In this document: positions 1 to 4,932 of the stretch, piece by piece | How positions within the stretch are numbered: the stretch's first letter is position 1 | Layout of the letters: each line of letters starts with the position of its first letter | Assembly (NCBI GenBank): GCA_005879675.1 | Contig: VBJE01000075.1 | Coordinates: forward strand, 1 to 6,605 | DNA length: 6,605 nt | DNA from: Chloroflexota bacterium | Lineage (GTDB): Bacteria; Chloroflexota; Dormibacteria; Dormibacterales; Dormibacteraceae | Direction of reading: 5' to 3' | The notes under the pieces: generated by a model | The model's database searches: none | What the model was told of the DNA's origin: nothing | Seen by the model: only the letters and a program-made list of their open reading frames with translations | Made by a program: the position numbers and the translations under genes

Positions 1-1
1 C

Positions 2-1030
2 GATGGCTATGCCTCCGATCGCATGGTCGCGACGCTGACCCGCATCAATGTCGCCGACCGATCGCCGGTCAAGATGCCGCTGCGACTCAACGCTGATGAC
101 TACGACGTCGGCCTGATTGCCCTGGACGCTGAAGACATCCTCTGGATGGCGTGGGGCAAGACGCTCACAAGGTTTGATCCCGACGCCGGTGTCGCCAAGC
201 AATGGACGCTTCCGCCCTACAGCGGGCTCGCGCGCGTCTACAGCAACGATGGCCGGATCGATGCCATGACGATCTCCTCCGACGGCGAGATCTGGGTCGC
301 GGCCGGCATGTTGTCGGCGGTGTTCGGCTTCAATCCGAGGAGCGGCACATGGGATCGACCCATAAATCTCCCGTTCGTTTCAGTTGAAGGGCCGACCTCG
401 CTTGCAGCACCCGCGCCGGGCATCATCACGATCAACGGCATCGCCCTCCACGGAGGCGCCATCGACCCGCAGGACTCGCCGCGCTTTGCGGTGATCAAGA
501 CCGATACGCGCACCGTCAAGATCCCGTCGCTCCCAGTCGACAAATATGTCGCGACCGGATCCGGTCAGATCGTCTACTTCGACCGAGCTGGAAGCCTCGT
601 TCGCTACGACCTCATCCGTGCGACCTCGATGATGATCGGCCCCGCGCCGCTTCAGTGGGGCAGGATCGCAATCATGGCCGTTGACCTGGAAGGCAACGTC
701 TGGCTTGGCGCCACGATCCATGGGTTCGCGGGGGTGTCGAAGCTCGACCCTTTGACCGGTGCGATAACCCAATTTCAATTTCCGGTTGTGCTTCGCGGCT
801 ACAAGCCGGCTCCCAGTCCCAATCCATGCAGCTTTCACTGCTATCCGGTCACGTGCAAACCGATCATCGATCTCAACTGCATACCGGTAGTGCAGTCCGT
901 CGGCCCGGACATCCAGGGCATGGCGCCGGACGCGCACGGCAATCTCTGGATGGTCACCTCGTCTTCTTCGCTGGGTAATTCCGGAGACCGCTTCGCATTC
1001 GGCCCGGTCGTAGAGCTCGCGACCAGCTGA
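2..1030 (+). CDS. Vgb-like beta-propeller protein, 5' partial
   Basis: The frame is open from the first complete codon of the window and the first ATG is at 23, so the gene very probably begins upstream. The visible part is about 342 residues and ends at TGA 1028-1030. At least four propeller-blade motifs of the type D-x-x-G-x-(I/V/L)-W are visible: DAEDILWMAWG, SDGEIWVAAG, DLEGNVWLGA and DAHGNLWMV. The first three are followed by aromatic strands ending in F/L-(D/N)-P-x-(S/T)-G or a variant. These repeats are typical of the streptogramin-lyase-like (Vgb) and two-component-regulator propeller families. A blade-like fold is well supported, but the ligand or enzymatic activity is not. No lyase function should be assumed, because most family members are uncharacterised. 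A short Cys-rich loop (four Cys within about 18 residues, near codons 268-286 counted from the ATG) interrupts the last blades. Localisation cannot be judged because the N-terminus is missing. Confidence 0.75.
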   Translation, partial: DGYASDRMVATLTRINVADRSPVKMPLRLNADDYDVGLIALDAEDILWMAWGKTLTRFDPDAGVAKQWTLPPYSGLARVYSNDGRIDAMTISSDGEIWVAAGMLSAVFGFNPRSGTWDRPINLPFVSVEGPTSLAAPAPGIITINGIALHGGAIDPQDSPRFAVIKTDTRTVKIPSLPVDKYVATGSGQIVYFDRAGSLVRYDLIRATSMMIGPAPLQWGRIAIMAVDLEGNVWLGATIHGFAGVSKLDPLTGAITQFQFPVVLRGYKPAPSPNPCSFHCYPVTCKPIIDLNCIPVVQSVGPDIQGMAPDAHGNLWMVTSSSSLGNSGDRFAFGPVVELATS

Positions 1031-1107
1031 GAAGTGCGCCCTGGAATCTTCTGAGACACCTGGCCCTTCGCAGAGTTTGAGTCGAGAGGCCGGAAGGAGC
1101 ATTACGA

Positions 1108-1404
1108 ATGAGTTTCATCTTCATGGTCTTCCACTGGCCCGAGCCGGACAAGCGCCAGGCTCTGGCGCAATCGATGCGCGAGATGGGCAAAGGACTCGCT
1201 GGTACTGCCGGCTGCGTTGGAGTCGAGCCTCCCTACTTCACCGAGGAAGGGGACTGCCTGGTTGGGATCTCGAAGTGGGTGTCGAAGGATGCCTTCTTCG
1301 CCTCCGGGATTACGCTGCGGCCGTCAGACGAGGTCATCCCGGGCGAGACTCGCCCGAGAGCTCGCTATCTCCTCCAAGAGGCGGAGGCAGTCAGCGCCAG
1401 ATGA
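1108..1404 (+). CDS. Small ABM-like dimeric alpha/beta-barrel protein
   Basis: A 98-residue protein. The start is well supported by GGAAGGAG at 1092-1099, 8 nt before the ATG. The N-terminal strand FIFMVFHWP, the helix with REMGKGLAGTAG, and the strand GDCLVGISKWVSKDAFFAS follow the pattern of antibiotic-biosynthesis-monooxygenase/stress-responsive barrel proteins: strand, helix ending in a 'G-x-x-G' turn, then a strand with W-x-S/D-x-x-A/F. Such proteins are usually cytoplasmic homodimers of about 100 residues. Some oxidise aromatic substrates without cofactor, many have no known reaction, and no specific substrate is evident here. It lies 77 nt after the propeller gene, so it may have its own promoter or be cotranscribed. 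No obvious terminator follows. Confidence 0.65.
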   Translation: MSFIFMVFHWPEPDKRQALAQSMREMGKGLAGTAGCVGVEPPYFTEEGDCLVGISKWVSKDAFFASGITLRPSDEVIPGETRPRARYLLQEAEAVSAR

Positions 1405-1497
1405 CAAAGGTTGCCTCTCCCCTTTAACGACTTCTATGCAGTGGCACTAGAGACGCTCTTGACGTTCGCGACGCTGCTCTATTTAGGGGGACAAAAT

Positions 1498-1541
1498 TGC
1501 GCCTGGCAGGAATCGAACATGCTGCCTTTCGGTCCGGAGCC
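1498..1541 (-). pseudogene. tRNA-Arg 3' half (displaced fragment, att-like repeat)
   Basis: These 44 bases match 43/44 with 2057-2100, the 3' half of the intact tRNA-Arg(CCG), in the same orientation. The copied part runs from the anticodon stem-loop through the variable region, T-arm and 3' acceptor strand to the discriminator A. The 5' half is absent. The only difference (A at 1519 versus C at 2078) breaks one T-stem base pair, which fits a fragment that is no longer selected as a tRNA. Identity stops abruptly at both ends. It lies 7 bp beyond the stop codon of the nitroreductase-like gene. Confidence 0.85.
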
Positions 1542-1548
1542 AGGCGAG

Positions 1549-1965
1549 TTAGACCCGTTCGAGCTTAAACACCGCGTGCTCCGGTCCAATGGCGGCGAAG
1601 TCCGCGTCTGACGATTGCGACGTCGCGTCGAAGTAAGGCCGCAGTATTCGGCTGCCGCCGAGACCGATGCGTGCTCGGAGGAACGGCACGCGTTCGGAGA
1701 CTGGAACCTCCCTCAGGCGTACATCATCACGAACGGCACCGCGGCTCAGAGTCACGCGGCCGGCCGCGCGAGCGTTCCTGACGGTGTTCGTTTCGCCGAA
1801 CACCGCGACCCAGTAGCGGCCGTCAGCTTGTTCCACTAGCCAGATTGGCGTCGAGTACTCCTTGCCGGTGGTCCGGCCACGAACCGTGACAAGCCGCATG
1901 GCCTTTGGTCCGATCCCGCCGCGAACGAGGCGAGTTAGCAGACCGTTCCCGACCCGCAGCCCCAT
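1549..1965 (-). CDS. Deazaflavin (F420)-dependent nitroreductase-family protein
   Basis: A 138-residue reading frame with the hallmarks of the DUF385/Ddn-like split-barrel family. These are the core motif RLVTVRGRTTGKEYSTPIW (about residues 24-42), the strand GRYWVAVFGETN (49-60), NARAAGRVTLSRG (64-76) and the C-terminal HAVFKLERV. Relatives bind F420, FMN or other ligands in the cytoplasm; the substrate here is unknown. The family normally has a short N-terminal K-K-Y-R-x-T segment. That segment is present in frame just upstream of the ATG, but where a start codon is expected (1987-1989) there is ATC. No ATG, GTG or TTG occurs in frame between there and the tRNA, so the given start is the first usable one. 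It is preceded only by a weak AGG. The gene may start internally or be decaying. It is the only gene between the tRNA-Arg direct repeats. Confidence 0.7.
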   Translation of the reverse strand: MGLRVGNGLLTRLVRGGIGPKAMRLVTVRGRTTGKEYSTPIWLVEQADGRYWVAVFGETNTVRNARAAGRVTLSRGAVRDDVRLREVPVSERVPFLRARIGLGGSRILRPYFDATSQSSDADFAAIGPEHAVFKLERV

Positions 1966-2056
1966 CGTGTGCCTGTATTTCTTGCCGATGCCAGGATTGT
2001 GGCATCGATCACTGCGGCAGGATGGCTGAAGATGACCCCCAACGAGCTGCGTGTAG

Positions 2057-2129
2057 TGCGCCTGGCAGGAATCGAACCTGCTGCCTTTCGGTCCGGAGCC
2101 GAACGCTCTGTCCGGTGAGCTACAGGCGC
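2057..2129 (-). tRNA. tRNA-Arg (anticodon CCG)
   Basis: A full cloverleaf of 73 nt can be folded by eye. The acceptor GCGCCTG pairs with CAGGCGC (discriminator A), the D-stem is GCTC/GAGC, the anticodon stem is TTCGG/CCGAA with loop CTCCGGA, and the T-arm is GCAGG-TTCGATT-CCTGC. Anticodon CCG reads the Arg codon CGG. CCA is not encoded. The 5' end lies 33 nt from the GTG of the divergent lipoprotein gene, so its promoter must sit in or near that gap. Its 3' half is one of two direct repeats, and the other is at 1498-1541. Confidence 0.95.
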
Positions 2130-2162
2130 GATAGGTCTTCCCCAGTCTAAACTCCGCCCCCC

Positions 2163-2795
2163 GTGGGCCGGTTCATCCCCGCGATCCTGGTTTGCGTCGC
2201 TCTGGTCGCGTGCCAGAACGAGACCCATCCCGTGTTCACCCCGGCACCCAGCCCGAGTCCGCACCTTGCACCGACCGCCGCGATCCTTCAGACGAACGAG
2301 ATCCCGACCGGCCTCACCGCCTGTCCCGGCTCGGGACCGATGGACGTCTACCTGTCGGTGTTGGCGACGACGAATGCGGCTGTGGCGAGCCGTGCGAGCG
2401 ACCAGTGGAACGCGCTGGTCGCCCAGGGCGCGAGCTCGGGTGCGTTCGTCGTGTACGCCGCCAACGTGTCGGCTTGCGCCGCCGAGCTGGGCGCAACGAC
2501 CAACGTCAAGGCGATCACCAGCTTCGTCGCGCGCTTCGGCAACGAGAGCCAGGCAGACCGCGCCTGGCACGCCGGCGTCTTCGGCTTCGCGCCACCGCCG
2601 CCAGGACAGCTGACGCCCGGCCTGACCCTGGGCACGAGCACCGGTCTGGGCGCCAGCTCGTTTACCTACGACCGGCCATCGGTACGATTGGCTTGCTGGC
2701 GGCACGGTCTGTACGTGGCGATGATCGTCGCCGCCAACCAGGATCTGAATACGTTCCGGGCGGCCACGGGCGCGGTAGATGCTCGCCTAAACTGA
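2163..2795 (+). CDS. Lipoprotein of unknown function, paralogue A
   Basis: A 210-residue protein starting with GTG; an in-frame stop at 2148-2150 excludes an earlier start. Residues 1-17 form a lipoprotein signal peptide: hydrophobic core AILVCVALVAC, lipobox LVAC, lipidated Cys17. A Pro/Ser-rich linker follows (about 26-37), then a globular extracytoplasmic domain. The domain matches the protein at 4257-4892: EIPTGLTAC versus DLPSGMVKC, W82 followed 23 residues later by C105, then a FVARFGNESQADRAW-like segment and a C-terminal L-Y-V-A-M-I-V-A-A-N strand. Cys54 and Cys105 may form a disulfide. No function is recognised. No Shine-Dalgarno is visible before the GTG. A TAAACT hexamer at 2146-2151 could be a -10 for a nearly leaderless mRNA. 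The stop is 15 nt before tRNA-Arg(GCG), so cotranscription is possible. Confidence 0.75.
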   Translation: MGRFIPAILVCVALVACQNETHPVFTPAPSPSPHLAPTAAILQTNEIPTGLTACPGSGPMDVYLSVLATTNAAVASRASDQWNALVAQGASSGAFVVYAANVSACAAELGATTNVKAITSFVARFGNESQADRAWHAGVFGFAPPPPGQLTPGLTLGTSTGLGASSFTYDRPSVRLACWRHGLYVAMIVAANQDLNTFRAATGAVDARLN

Positions 2796-2810
2796 ACGCC
2801 CGTCGTCATC

Positions 2811-2886
2811 GCGCCTGTAGCTCACCGGATAGAGCGCTTGCCTGCGGAGCAAGAGGCAGCAAGTTCGATTCTTGCCAGGCGCACCA
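2811..2886 (+). tRNA. tRNA-Arg (anticodon GCG), CCA encoded
   Basis: A complete cloverleaf at 2811-2883, with CCA encoded at 2884-2886. The acceptor is GCGCCTG/CAGGCGC, the D-stem GCTC/GAGC, the anticodon stem CTTGC/GCAAG with loop CTGCGGA, and the T-arm GCAAG-TTCGATT-CTTGC. The anticodon (2844-2846) is GCG, predicted to read CGC and CGU. The first 26 nt differ from tRNA-Arg(CCG) at one D-loop position, and the acceptor stem and variable loop are identical, so the two genes are closely related. Bacteria usually decode CGU/CGC with ACG deaminated to ICG by TadA, so a GCG anticodon is uncommon. Confidence 0.93.
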
Positions 2887-2992
2887 CCGCGCTCGCGCCG
2901 GCGTCGAGTGAGGACATTCGGCCGGCCATGCGTTGCGCGACCCCTCGCGACGCTGAGGTAGTCGAGGCCCCCAACCAGTTTCTGCAATAGGG

Positions 2993-3014
2993 GATGGCGC
3001 GCGAACGCGCCGTC
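2993..3014 (+). promoter_or_regulatory. Leader hairpin upstream of the small membrane protein
   Basis: GATGGCGCG (2993-3001) pairs with CGCGCCGTC (3006-3014) around a CGAA loop, giving nine pairs including one G-T wobble. It has no T-tract, so it is not a terminator. It lies 12 nt before the AAGGGGG ribosome-binding stretch of the 3046 gene and could stabilise or regulate that mRNA. The fold is seen by eye; the role is inference. Confidence 0.3.
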
Positions 3015-3039
3015 TCGAATTCATAGAAGGGGGTGGCTC

Positions 3040-3053
3040 ACCAACATGTTGGT
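3040..3053. promoter_or_regulatory. Perfect 14-bp palindrome across a start codon
   Basis: ACCAACATGTTGGT is its own reverse complement. The ATG of the small membrane protein (3046-3048) lies at its centre. As DNA it could be a dimeric repressor operator. As RNA it could form a 5-bp ACCAA/TTGGT stem with the start codon in the loop. No regulator binding this sequence is known to me. Confidence 0.35.
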
Positions 3054-3216
3054 CGCACTCATTGTGTTGATCCTGCTTCTGCTGATCTTCGGCGGAGGCG
3101 GATTTGTCAGCGCGTCGCTGAACATCCTGTGGTGGATCCTGATCATCGGTCTCGTGCTCTGGGTCCTCGGATTCTTCTTCCGCGGCACGAGCGGCGGCCG
3201 CTGGTACCGCTGGTAA
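3046..3216 (+). CDS. Small hydrophobic membrane protein (56 aa)
   Basis: A 56-residue protein with two hydrophobic segments. The first (about residues 2-14, rich in Leu/Ile/Val) ends in a GGGGF turn. The second (about 28-45) contains ILWWILIIGLVLWVLGFFF and is followed by a basic-aromatic tail, GGRWYRW. This arrangement is that of the short 'hydrophobic protein' membrane family common in actinobacteria and relatives, whose function is unknown. The start is supported by the purine stretch AAGGGGGTGG (3027-3036), 9-12 nt upstream, and by the fit of the hydrophobic N-terminus. The overlapping frame from 3033 encodes no plausible protein. A strong intrinsic terminator follows the stop by 24 nt, so this is a monocistronic unit. 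The start codon lies in a perfect palindrome. Confidence 0.8.
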   Translation: MLVALIVLILLLLIFGGGGFVSASLNILWWILIIGLVLWVLGFFFRGTSGGRWYRW

Positions 3217-3240
3217 GCAGCACGGCTCGTTAGGTCGACC

Positions 3241-3273
3241 CGGGCGCCTGGCGCTGAGCCAGGCGCCCGTTTT
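3241..3273 (+). terminator. Strong rho-independent terminator
   Basis: CGGGCGCCTGGC (3241-3252) and GCCAGGCGCCCG (3258-3269) form a perfect 12-bp GC-rich stem with a GCTGA loop, followed at once by TTTT (3270-3273). It ends transcription of the small membrane protein gene. The facing amidase gene ends at 3278. No T-run lies on the other side, so termination is mainly for the plus strand. Confidence 0.9.
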
Positions 3274-3277
3274 CATA

Positions 3278-4219
3278 TCAGGGAGTGCTCGAGAAGTACC
3301 TCTCCAGGCCGGCCTTGAGGCCCACCGCGATCCGCTGCTGGCCCGCAGGGTCGGCCGCGAACCGCGCCTCGTTGGGGTTGGTGAGGAACAGCGGCTCGAC
3401 GAGCGCGCCCGGCATCCGGCTCGGGTTGTCGACCCACCCCGTCGATGCAGGACCCAGCAGGATCAGGTGCCCGTAGGTGCTCCCCGAAGCCGTCAGCGTC
3501 GGGGCGGCCAGTTGCTCGTCCGTCCACACTCCGCGATCGGCGCTGTCCAGCTCCGACACGAGCGCCGTCTGCAGGGCGCTCGCCAGCGCCTTGCTCTGCG
3601 GCGCGAAGGGCCGGGCGGAGTCGTAGAAGGTCTCCGTACCGCCCACTGACGGATCGTCGAAGGCGTCGAAGTGGATCGAGACCATCACCGAGGAGTTGGC
3701 CGCGTTGGCGCAGGCGGTTCGCGCGAGGAGGTCGCGATGCACGGCCGACGCGGTCATCGCGCCCGAGAGCGAGTCGGCGTCGGACAGCCTGGCCACGGAC
3801 GAATCCGCGATGCGCGACATCACGACCCTGTAGCCGGCCGCCCTCAGCAAGGCGGTCAGACGCGTGCTGACGGCGAGAGCGATGTCCTTCTCCAGCACCT
3901 GGCGACCGCCCGATGCTCCGACCACGCCCGGGTCGAGGCCGCCGTGGCCGGGATCGAGGAAGACTGTCTTGCCCTTCCCCTGCGTCGTGGGGGGGAAGCT
4001 CATGCATGCCCCGGCCGCGAGCCCGTCCACCGCGACCTGGGAGGCAACCGGCGCCGATCCCACGGCGCTGCTCTGGGTCAGCGCCGACCGGACGGCGATG
4101 ATCGCGAGGGCGGACGTGAGCACCAGTGCGACGGAAAGGGTCGCGCGAAACAGGGACGACGTGCCCTGGCGCCGAGAGCGGTGTGCGACGTGGCGAGCTT
4201 TTGCGATCGGCCCGGCCAT
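3278..4219 (-). CDS. N-acetylmuramoyl-L-alanine amidase (Amidase_3 family)
   Basis: A 313-residue zinc amidase expected to cleave the bond between N-acetylmuramic acid and L-Ala in peptidoglycan. A basic N-terminus precedes one hydrophobic segment (about residues 23-43), which is either a signal anchor or a signal peptide, so the enzyme acts outside the membrane. The catalytic domain begins at KTVFLDPGHGG (about 84-94). Zinc ligands are His92 in DPGHGG, Glu110 in VLEKD and His183 in SIHFDAF. The catalytic Glu275 lies in VEPLFLTNPNEA near the C-terminus. All family residues are present, so it should be active. No cell-wall-binding repeats are attached. It is the last gene of a minus-strand set with a lipoprotein and an acyltransferase, 37 nt after the lipoprotein. 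No clear Shine-Dalgarno precedes the ATG. TACAAT overlaps the start and could be a chance -10. Confidence 0.9.
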   Translation of the reverse strand: MAGPIAKARHVAHRSRRQGTSSLFRATLSVALVLTSALAIIAVRSALTQSSAVGSAPVASQVAVDGLAAGACMSFPPTTQGKGKTVFLDPGHGGLDPGVVGASGGRQVLEKDIALAVSTRLTALLRAAGYRVVMSRIADSSVARLSDADSLSGAMTASAVHRDLLARTACANAANSSVMVSIHFDAFDDPSVGGTETFYDSARPFAPQSKALASALQTALVSELDSADRGVWTDEQLAAPTLTASGSTYGHLILLGPASTGWVDNPSRMPGALVEPLFLTNPNEARFAADPAGQQRIAVGLKAGLERYFSSTP

Positions 4220-4232
4220 TGTAGTTTCGTAA

Positions 4233-4245
4233 CTGGAACTTCCAG
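4233..4245. promoter_or_regulatory. 13-bp palindrome upstream of the amidase
   Basis: CTGGAA-C-TTCCAG is a perfect dyad with a one-base centre, placed in the 37-nt gap between the lipoprotein stop and the amidase start. The single-base spacer makes an RNA hairpin unlikely and a DNA operator more likely. It overlaps by two bases the tRNA-like sequence at 4244-4256. The regulatory role is inference. Confidence 0.3.
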
Positions 4246-4256
4246 CTACAGGCGCG
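4244..4256 (-). repeat. Fragment identical to the tRNA-Arg 5' end
   Basis: On the minus strand this reads CGCGCCTGTAGCT. All 13 bases match the tRNA-Arg(CCG) locus (2118-2130 plus-strand form), including one base before the tRNA. Twelve of them are also the first 12 bases of tRNA-Arg(GCG). Similarity ends after position 12 of the tRNA. It follows directly the stop codon of the lipoprotein at 4257, mirroring the intact tRNA that follows its paralogue at 2163. Chance is possible but not the favoured reading. Confidence 0.45.
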
Positions 4257-4892
4257 CTACTTGATCCGGCCGTTCTCCGACGTGGCCACCTTCTTGGCCG
4301 CCCCGGCGTCGAGGTTGAGCACGGCGAGGATGACCATGAACGCCTTGCTCTGCCAGACCGCGATGTAGAAGAGCTGGCTTCCGATCGGCTGCGTCAGCGT
4401 GATCGAGTTGGAGCTGAGGCCGGTGTTCGTGCCCTCGATCACCGGCGCCCCACTCTTCTTCAGATTCGAGGCGCTGAAGTTGAGGATCGACTCGCTCGTG
4501 TAGCCGTCGGCGGCGCTCTTCTCGTCCTTGAACTGGACCACGAAGTTGACGACCAGCTTGTAAGTCGCCGCGCCGATGTCAGAGCCTGAGGTCTTGATCC
4601 CGGCGCAACGGCTCGAGCTGTCGGCGTAGACGGCCGCGTAGCCGTCCTTGGCACCCCTGCTCTTGGCCGCGTCCCACTCGGTCTTCATGGATTCAGCCGT
4701 GGTCGGATCTGGCCCCTGCTCGCTCTTGATGAAGCTCGCGATGTCGCCGGTCAGGTCGCACTTCACCATCCCGCTCGGCAGGTCGCCTTGCTGCACGGAG
4801 ACGCTGGAGACGGTTGCGCCCTGGGACGCCGCGGAGCCGCCGCATGCGGCAAGCGCCAATGCAAGCGCAGCCGCGATCAGTGCCCTGGACAT
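4257..4892 (-). CDS. Lipoprotein of unknown function, paralogue B
   Basis: A 211-residue protein starting with ATG. A Leu/Ala-rich signal peptide ends in lipobox LAAC with Cys17, then a short GGSAASQG linker, so it should be anchored on the outer face of the membrane. The domain aligns without gaps to the lipoprotein at 2163-2795 over the central block. Cys45, Trp73 and Cys96 here have the same spacing (28 and 23) as Cys54, Trp82 and Cys105 there. GAKDGYAAVYADSSSRC matches GASSGAFVVYAANVSAC, and NFVVQFKDEKSAADGY matches SFVARFGNESQADRAW. The function is not recognised. It lies 40 nt after the acyltransferase and 37 nt before the amidase, in the same direction, so it is probably cotranscribed with both. 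Confidence 0.8.
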   Translation of the reverse strand: MSRALIAAALALALAACGGSAASQGATVSSVSVQQGDLPSGMVKCDLTGDIASFIKSEQGPDPTTAESMKTEWDAAKSRGAKDGYAAVYADSSSRCAGIKTSGSDIGAATYKLVVNFVVQFKDEKSAADGYTSESILNFSASNLKKSGAPVIEGTNTGLSSNSITLTQPIGSQLFYIAVWQSKAFMVILAVLNLDAGAAKKVATSENGRIK

Positions 4893-4932
4893 CGGGTTCA
4901 GGCTACCAAGCGGGGCGCCCGATCCGACCGGC

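Larger units (their letters stand above)
1498..2100 (-). mobile_element. Putative tRNA-Arg-integrated mini-element or island scar
   Basis: Direct repeats at 1498-1541 and 2057-2100 flank a unit with a 559-bp period. Read on the minus strand, the order is intact tRNA-Arg, cargo gene, then displaced tRNA 3' half. This matches attL-element-attR for tyrosine integrases that cross over in the tRNA anticodon region and regenerate a whole tRNA at one end. The cargo is one deazaflavin nitroreductase-like gene, with no integrase or replication gene inside. It could be a heavily deleted island, a mobilised cassette, or a local duplication not mediated by an integrase. The repeat structure is seen directly; the mobile origin is inferred. 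Confidence 0.5.

Noticed and set aside
1406..1425. AAAGG...CCTTT hairpin after the ABM-like gene as a terminator
   Set aside because: The stem is only 5 bp with a 10-nt loop and no T-run.
1459..1485. TTGACG...TATTTA as a plus-strand promoter
   Set aside because: The spacer is only 15 nt, the -10 is poor, and no plausible plus-strand gene follows.
1411..1611. 66-codon plus-strand frame
   Set aside because: It reads straight through the tRNA-Arg fragment and the end of the antisense nitroreductase-like gene, has no ribosome binding site and no family-like features.
1935..2705. 256-codon minus-strand frame
   Set aside because: It crosses the intact tRNA-Arg and lies antisense to the lipoprotein gene; its composition is Arg/Ala/Gly-rich with no domain.
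2943..2967. CCTCG...CGAGG hairpin after tRNA-Arg(GCG) as a terminator
   Set aside because: The stem is 5 bp with a 15-nt loop and lacks a T-tract.
3241..3269. Terminator stem sharing GCCAGGCGC with the tRNA-Arg 3' end
   Set aside because: Only nine bases are shared, within a GC-rich hairpin whose own pairing explains the sequence, so a tRNA relic is not needed.
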